64,000 nucleotides of DNA from assembly GCF_013299165.1 (NCBI RefSeq), contig NZ_JAAFKD010000004.1:186001-250000 (forward strand), read 5' to 3'. A program made the translations under genes and the position numbers. The notes beneath the pieces are model-generated. The model had not been told where the DNA came from. It saw only the letters and a program-made list of their open reading frames with translations, and did no database searches. How positions within the stretch are numbered: position 1 is the first letter of the stretch; every line of letters begins with the position of its first letter. Source of the stretch: Microcoleus sp. bin38.metabat.b11b12b14.051. Its GTDB lineage: Bacteria > Cyanobacteriota > Cyanobacteriia > Cyanobacteriales > Microcoleaceae. This document shows, piece after piece, positions 60,401 to 64,000 of the stretch.

Positions 60401-60656
60401 AGAAGACGGCGATGAGTTGCCCGTCGCTTTAGCAAATTCTCAAAAATGGCTACAATCAGCCACCCGCCAAGATTTGAAGGCTTGGTATCAGCGGGAAATT
60501 GACAAGATTTCCGAAAATAGCAGCGAACTTTCTGAAGATGAAGTTATCTTAATCGATTCTTTGGAAACCGATCGCCTAGCATTGGCTACAATAGAATTAG
60601 ATCGACCTTACCAACATCCTTACTACTGGGCAGCCTTTACTGTAACTGGACTATGA
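57468..60656 (+). CDS. TPR-CHAT protein (caspase-like protease fold)
   Basis: 1062 residues. N-terminal head 1-160, seven full 34-residue TPR units plus part of an eighth in about 162-420 (AWYNRGIALGNLGNFEEAIA pattern), a helical linker about 430-620, and a CHAT domain about 690-1062. The CHAT dyad is present: H883 in HFTGHGSYNF and C925 in CLSACETAV, with SGFMRAGVGCVVSTLW after it. CHAT proteases (separase/caspase relatives) are activated through partner recognition by the TPRs and cut specific targets, as in TPR-CHAT of type III-E CRISPR systems. Residues about 790-807 (EWNSRLHRQNLPPQVEE) come from a dispersed repeat. The stop overlaps the next start by four bases. Target unknown; the operon's third gene is a candidate. 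Confidence 0.92.
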   Translation: MFDKIWQFLKQLFQRIFPKNRPSTKIVPPQTPHQPPTQTDAEFEAKLMELLEGVNAGWGSGDVKGFFIAKGLRDTELADWLRRFGERLLAIDRETTQEGGHDDTASTESLQELARRLELLGGICGGELGEVAGNVGREILVKFPISPVGKVEGKGEVDGEAEVWKKLGDEQDDLGKYEEALAFYDKALEFKPDYHQAWYNRGIALRNLGRFEEAIASFDKALEFKPDYHQAWNNRGIALGNLGNFEEAIASYDKALEIKPDFHEVWYNRGIALGNLGNFEEAIASYDKALAIKPDKYNTWNNRGNVLRKLGKYEEAIASCDKALQIKPDFHEAWYSRGYALANFGKYDEAIASYDKALAIQPDKYKAWNSRGIILCDNLGKFEEAIASFDKALEIKPDDHEAWYNRGIAVRNASTYNHFIYEMLQLKFPTSPPVTRTLSNPNLNQRGYEGKIFTLEAGLEYCQQKTHPEGYGKLHKALGNAHYDRGKLNYPNTYWNKAATSYKAALKTLTKEAFLKLHLEVLQTIIKTLVSLKEFEKANKLQRDATDLLQRLLTDKNYSQLNEQQLTDKLVRFEQLTVNILIQSGKLTEALETAEQDKNICLSWLLNALPIPDYQEETEATVTHPQIQQLLNPTTSAIYWHLSDAALTTFIIKSDGLLSPEDCYSKSPDEFETWVKDWNQQYTDYQDKSKEKTTNKQNHPWRAGMPSKFARLKDILQIANIEQQLQSNGVTNLILIPHRDLHRFPIHALFSSDFVITYLPSAQFGLNLKYRLNSVTAANSAVNTEGEGEVGEWNSRLHRQNLPPQVEESEVNFILSIENPDSIIIDENGQRKKLLPLPAAEIESEIICRMFPNPTRLGEDKATLDEVTKLLPQPHKIFHFTGHGSYNFDNPQQSTLYLSDTHRLTVKEIIQLNLSNYKLICLSACETAVTDKQTILAEYVGLISGFMRAGVGCVVSTLWTVESGASTLLMIDFYRRWQEDGDELPVALANSQKWLQSATRQDLKAWYQREIDKISENSSELSEDEVILIDSLETDRLALATIELDRPYQHPYYWAAFTVTGL
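59835..59888 (+). repeat. Dispersed repeat inserted in the CHAT gene
   Basis: GGCGAATGGAATTCGCGGCT, then ACACAGACAAAA and CCTGCCTCCGCAGG: two palindromes joined by a constant middle. It is read in frame as 18 residues between the linker and the CHAT core. A cousin forms the end of the SRAP gene. Confidence 0.75.
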
Positions 60657-61099
60657 AAGACACGCAAAACGATATTTTTACAGCTTTTATTGTGGCGGTA
60701 CTCCAACAAACAGAACCGTTGCCCGCAGCAGTTCAATTAGAATTCAATAAATTAGATGAAAATTGCACAGTTAATGATATTCTGACACTGAATAAACTGC
60801 ATTCTCCTCTGCTAGCTGCTTATGAAAATAATCGAGTCTGGTTAAAAAATCATAGCAATGAACGCAGCAAAGGATCAGATGTTTTGCCGGATAGCGAATT
60901 TGAAAAAGAAAACACTACCAACCCCGAAAGTGATAATGCCGCCAGCGATATCAGCGATTTAACAGATTTGCCAAAAATCATCAATCAAATCGATACCAAA
61001 GTTCAACCGCGAGGATTAAGAAAATTTCTCGGAAAAATCTTGCAAGCTAGGGATTCAGTGCAAGCAAGTCGCGATACAATTTTAGGGAATATTTTGTAG
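60653..61099 (+). CDS. Small hypothetical protein coupled to TPR-CHAT
   Basis: 148 residues, soluble. The start ATG overlaps the TGA of the CHAT gene (ATGA), so translation is coupled. The first 65 residues are helical (IFTAFIVAVLQQTEPLPAAVQLE, in parts IFTAFIVAVL and LPAAVQLEF), followed by an acidic, disordered Ser/Asp/Asn segment (about 80-115) and a basic helix LRKFLGKILQARDSVQASRD at the end. I do not recognise a family. Because of its coupling it may be a regulator, adaptor or substrate of the CHAT protease; a disordered middle with folded ends would suit a protease substrate, which is speculation. Confidence 0.75.
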   Translation: MKDTQNDIFTAFIVAVLQQTEPLPAAVQLEFNKLDENCTVNDILTLNKLHSPLLAAYENNRVWLKNHSNERSKGSDVLPDSEFEKENTTNPESDNAASDISDLTDLPKIINQIDTKVQPRGLRKFLGKILQARDSVQASRDTILGNIL

Positions 61100-61130
61100 G
61101 GCACTAATGTATGCTTAACCCGAAATACCG

Positions 61131-61242
61131 CCAGGGACTCAAGTCCCTGGCTAATAGCGAAAGTCCTCTAAAGAGGACTAATGAGTTCTTCAGTCCTCTT
61201 TAGAGGACTTTCGCTTTGAGGCAGGGGTTTTAACCCCTGCCG
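61131..61242. repeat. CCAGGGACT and AGTCCTCTAAAGAGGACT palindromes
   Basis: CCAGGGACT/AGTCCCTGG (61131-61150), then AAGTCCTCTAAAGAGGACT and again AGTCCTCTTTAGAGGACTTT, ending AGGGGTTTTAACCCCT. The 57333-57382 element upstream of the operon has the same parts. It separates the small gene from the membrane-protein gene by about 240 bp in all. Confidence 0.85.
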
Positions 61243-61336
61243 GATTGCCGGATCAAGTTTAACTTAACACTAATAATTGCAGCGCCAATCGCCCGGTAAT
61301 TGCCCAGATTATAATTAATTACAAACGGTTTCGCCC

Positions 61337-62719
61337 ATGACTAACGAAAACTGGCTGATTTACCCTACAGTAGATTTATTTGTCTACGACTTAGCCGACG
61401 GAATCGGGCAAACTGAGGACAAAATCAGCCAAAACCGCCAGCAGTTTTGGCAAAAAATCTATGGTGAAAAACTCTCGCAGCCACAACAAGCACAAATCCA
61501 ACAAGCTGAAACTGAAATCGGTGATTACATCGATTTACTCGGTGACAAAAAAGTAGCAGTATTTGCATCTCCCCTCGATGGCTATGCTTATCCTGTCAAA
61601 TTCGGCGATACTTATGCGGTGCAGTTTGACTTATCCGGCAAAATAGAACCCGACACCGACAAGAAATTTGCACCAAAAGAAATCGACTGTTTGGAATGGC
61701 TGAAAGAAACTATCATTTCGCGCTTCAGTCAACCTGCGACTATCGGTCAAAGTTGGCTAGTTTGGGGTGAATTGACGGCCGGGCAAGATGCTTTAAAAAC
61801 TGCCAAAAATTGCTATAACAAACTTAAGTTAGTCCCGAATGCGAAATGGGATAGGGATTTACAAGCCGAGGGGCAATTTTTAGGGGCAAATTTTTATGAA
61901 TTGTGGCTACCTCCGGGAGATAGAGGCAATATCAGCCAAAATTATCATGTGTTAATTTGCTTGTTCTCTAACAGTGGCGAGGCATCGATTGCCACTAGCT
62001 GTAAAACAATGACTAAACTTTATCCGCAGTTACTCCAATTATTTAGATACCGCAATAAAGTGATTTGGGCTTATCAACAAAGCCGCCAACTTAAGTCTGA
62101 CCTCAAGGATGCTTCGCGGAAGATTCAAGAGATTGTCAAACAACTCCCAGAACAAGTTAATGCTGCTAAAGTTGATTTGAAACAATTGCAGCAAAATTTG
62201 GTGAATTGCTTGACTATTTTCTCGATTTATGCTAACTATATTAGTCGATTAGAAGAACAAGAAAATACCATTAAAACTAATCTCAACAACTATAATAAAC
62301 GGCTAGAAACCATAGCCGAGAGAATGAAAAAAAATCAAAACGAGTTGAAATTTTTGGCGACTTTCAGCGATTTTGCTGAGGAAAAGTATGTGATGCAGGT
62401 GAAGGCGGATAATAGAAGTTTGAGTGCGGGATTGCGGTTGTTGGAAAATGCCATAGAAACTGTGGAGGGGATTATCGAGATTGAGAGTGCTAAAGCCGAT
62501 CGCACTTTAAACTTTACCATAGGTACAGTCGGCGTGGGAATTGGCACCAGCGGAGTCGCCGCCAGCATCTACGCCAGCCAAATCAACAGCCCCGAAAGCC
62601 CGAAAAATCCCCTGTCGGCGCATCAAGTTTTTGGATTGAGTGTGTTTCTGGGCATTTTAGCAGGTTTAGTCAGTGCGGGTTTATTAACATTCCTTGACAG
62701 AAAGCGGAAAGCGAAATGA
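61337..62719 (+). CDS. Coiled-coil protein with two C-terminal membrane helices
   Basis: 460 residues. Residues 1-235 form a soluble domain that starts WLIYPTVDLFVYDLADGIGQ and includes YHVLICLFSNSGEASIATSC; unrecognised. Residues about 240-385 are long coiled coil (QLKSDLKDASRKIQEIVKQL to LRLLENAIETVEGIIEIESA). Then come two membrane helices, FTIGTVGVGIGTSGVAASIY (about 397-416) and FGLSVFLGILAGLVSAGLLT (about 433-452), and a short basic tail. The stalk plus two end helices recall CorA-like and pore-forming topologies. It lies 237 bp after the CHAT pair on the same strand. Whether it is a membrane effector cleaved by CHAT or just a neighbour is open. Confidence 0.8.
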   Translation: MTNENWLIYPTVDLFVYDLADGIGQTEDKISQNRQQFWQKIYGEKLSQPQQAQIQQAETEIGDYIDLLGDKKVAVFASPLDGYAYPVKFGDTYAVQFDLSGKIEPDTDKKFAPKEIDCLEWLKETIISRFSQPATIGQSWLVWGELTAGQDALKTAKNCYNKLKLVPNAKWDRDLQAEGQFLGANFYELWLPPGDRGNISQNYHVLICLFSNSGEASIATSCKTMTKLYPQLLQLFRYRNKVIWAYQQSRQLKSDLKDASRKIQEIVKQLPEQVNAAKVDLKQLQQNLVNCLTIFSIYANYISRLEEQENTIKTNLNNYNKRLETIAERMKKNQNELKFLATFSDFAEEKYVMQVKADNRSLSAGLRLLENAIETVEGIIEIESAKADRTLNFTIGTVGVGIGTSGVAASIYASQINSPESPKNPLSAHQVFGLSVFLGILAGLVSAGLLTFLDRKRKAK

Positions 62720-62738
62720 ACACTTCTGAGGATTTCGG

Positions 62739-63380
62739 TTAGTTAGCAGGCTTGACATCTTCCCACCAAAGCTGGACATAGGGCCACATTAATTTCTCGT
62801 CATCTAGTTTGACTGTCACTTCATAGCGATCGATATTAGTGAGTTCGCCAGTTTTACCATTAAACTGCAATTGTTTGGGATCGTCGGTGTGAATTTCTAC
62901 CTTTTGATTCAACAGCGGTAGCATCTGCTTAGAAGAACCCTGAAACGGATTTTTGCCTCTGAGCACATAGCCACCAATGAAAGATAAGTACATTACAGCT
63001 AGGAAAAATACTGTACATAAACCCACAATTAATAGTGTTTTTTGTTGAGAAAAATTGGTGTAAACGCTCGCAATTCCTACGATTGTAGTTCCGAAGAATA
63101 ACAAACTTGGTAGGTATAAACCATCTCCCAGAAACTCGCTACAAAAAAACATCAGGGGTATCTGAAAACCAAATAATGCAGCTACCCAACTCCACCCAGT
63201 TAATAATGATTCAGATAATAGCCAATTCATTCCTACCGTAAGGCCGAGCGCAATTGCTATCGCCCAAATTGGTGCTGCATAAGTGTACTGTCTGAAGGGA
63301 AGAACTACAAAAAAGAATGTAGCATAAACAAAACCTGCAATAGCTAAGGCCAATCCACTAATTATTTCGTTCCAGCTCAA
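62739..63380 (-). CDS. Multi-helix membrane protein with C-terminal soluble domain
   Basis: About 213 residues from a TTG at 63380 that has AGGGAG five bases upstream. A longer frame to an ATG at 63479 would overlap the upstream gene out of frame and reads through its end (MLRVLERLLCRHC), so I reject it. Residues about 1-150 carry five or six membrane helices (LALAIAGFVYATFFFVVLPF first, TLLIVGLCTVFFLAVMYLSF last). The final 60 residues are soluble, KVEIHTDDPKQLQFNGKTGE and YEVTVKLDDEKLMWPYVQLW, two strand pairs. I do not recognise the family. It follows the next gene by 16 bp and is probably cotranscribed with it. Confidence 0.7.
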   Translation of the reverse strand: MSWNEIISGLALAIAGFVYATFFFVVLPFRQYTYAAPIWAIAIALGLTVGMNWLLSESLLTGWSWVAALFGFQIPLMFFCSEFLGDGLYLPSLLFFGTTIVGIASVYTNFSQQKTLLIVGLCTVFFLAVMYLSFIGGYVLRGKNPFQGSSKQMLPLLNQKVEIHTDDPKQLQFNGKTGELTNIDRYEVTVKLDDEKLMWPYVQLWWEDVKPAN

Positions 63381-63396
63381 CTCCTCTCCCTCTCTC

Positions 63397-63999
63397 TTAT
63401 TTAGGATCGATCGACTTAACGAATTGTTGCACTGGCTGCGGCAATGCCGGCACAAAAGTCTTTCTAAAACCCTTAACATCGAACACGCGCCACAAAATAC
63501 CCACCGCTACTGTCAAGAAAAATAAAGCTCCTACAAAATTGATCGCTCCCGACACAAAACCGCCGCCCCTTTTTGGCGGTGGAGTAACGTGTTTCATGCG
63601 ATAGACAGCCGGCTGATAATCTCTGGGTTCTTCCCTCTTCGACGGCGTTTTGGGGCGCGAACTCGCACGGGGGCTGCCGCTCAAACTGGTGTGATTAGTT
63701 TTAGTAAAACTGCTGGGCGACTTCAACTCAGAAGTGCCACGCGCCGCCGTTAACTTGCTAGTAGAAGTCCCTGTTTTGCCAACAGCAGCATCCTGAATTC
63801 TGCTGTTAGAGCGTTGGTTCGATTTGCGATCGGCGAGGGCACGCATCAAATTTTGCAATTGCTGAGTCGCCGCCGGCGGGCGTTCGGCTTTCCGCGCCCA
63901 ATTTAACAGCATCGCCCCAGTAATCCCGCAGAGGTTCGCCGCCCCCACAGAAGCCAGCCGCTTCAGCAGAGGCTGGCTGTTCGACACAAAAATCACCAA
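63397..63999 (-). CDS. Membrane-linked hypothetical protein, possibly open at the right edge
   Basis: At least 200 residues. The frame is open to the window edge; the first visible possible starts are TTG 63999 and GTG 63996, so the N-terminus may lie outside. Residues about 1-34 are weakly hydrophobic (LLKRLASVGAANLCGITGAM). Residues about 40-140 are a low-complexity Ser/Thr/Lys/Pro linker. FVSGAINFVGALFFLTVAVGI near residue 150-170 is one membrane helix, followed by a short amphipathic end FRKTFVPALPQPVQQFVKSI. I cannot assign a family. It appears to be cotranscribed with the membrane-protein gene that begins 16 bp after it. Confidence 0.65.
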   Translation of the reverse strand: MVIFVSNSQPLLKRLASVGAANLCGITGAMLLNWARKAERPPAATQQLQNLMRALADRKSNQRSNSRIQDAAVGKTGTSTSKLTAARGTSELKSPSSFTKTNHTSLSGSPRASSRPKTPSKREEPRDYQPAVYRMKHVTPPPKRGGGFVSGAINFVGALFFLTVAVGILWRVFDVKGFRKTFVPALPQPVQQFVKSIDPK

Positions 64000-64000
64000 T

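Overview
The window comes from a cyanobacterium, most likely a filamentous Oscillatoriales type of the Microcoleus/Oscillatoria group. Evidence: the HIP1 octamer GCGATCGC is everywhere; there is a psbM gene for a photosystem II subunit, a class II fructose/sedoheptulose bisphosphatase, glutamyl-tRNA reductase, a PII-family protein and a cyanobacteria-type radical SAM/PDZ protein; and the gaps between genes are full of heptanucleotide tandem repeats and dispersed palindromes. The genus is an inference from repeat style. No rRNA, tRNA, CRISPR array, transposase or prophage was found.

Layout. 1-2467: two tandem minus-strand pentapeptide-repeat genes, the first cut by the window edge. 2507-5248: tyrA and a KimA-like APC transporter. 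5972-11079: a glycosyltransferase-like protein, an RtcB-type RNA ligase carrying a repeat-derived insert, and an ABC exporter. 11113-18283: a 43-unit heptamer array, a spermidine-synthase-like methyltransferase, a response regulator plus cyclase-homology pair, sufE with an alpha/beta hydrolase that lacks its serine, and a secreted metal-hydrolase-like protein. 18397-24278: a membrane-anchored coiled-coil/beta-helix protein, an ATP-grasp ligase and an EamA transporter. 24750-31392: a thioesterase, a tandem universal stress protein, psbM, a 2Fe-2S ferredoxin, a TolC-like protein and the radical SAM protein.

31742-42975: a small antitoxin-like ORF, a methyltransferase, a small P-loop kinase, an APC permease followed by a divergent PII protein and YnfA, uppP, a thylakoid thioredoxin-like protein, an 87-bp tandem array, an S1 protease and a mannose-1-phosphate guanylyltransferase. 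43100-44981: a two-gene ATPase plus TOPRIM-like nuclease cassette that looks like a defence module. 45284-56465: housekeeping genes (UbiB-family kinase, UvsE, SRAP/YedK, a VOC protein, a CBS protein, glpX, hemA, UPF0182). 57468-62719: a TPR-CHAT protease-like protein, an overlapping small gene and a coiled-coil two-helix membrane protein. Two linked minus-strand membrane-associated genes close the window.

Two themes stand out. First, dispersed repeats do more than fill gaps: several lie in frame inside conserved proteins (RtcB, the radical SAM protein, the CHAT protein, the YedK tail). Second, there are two candidate conflict/defence modules: the ATPase/TOPRIM pair, and the CHAT operon, in which a caspase-like protease sits beside a possible membrane effector. 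Neither function is proven by sequence alone.
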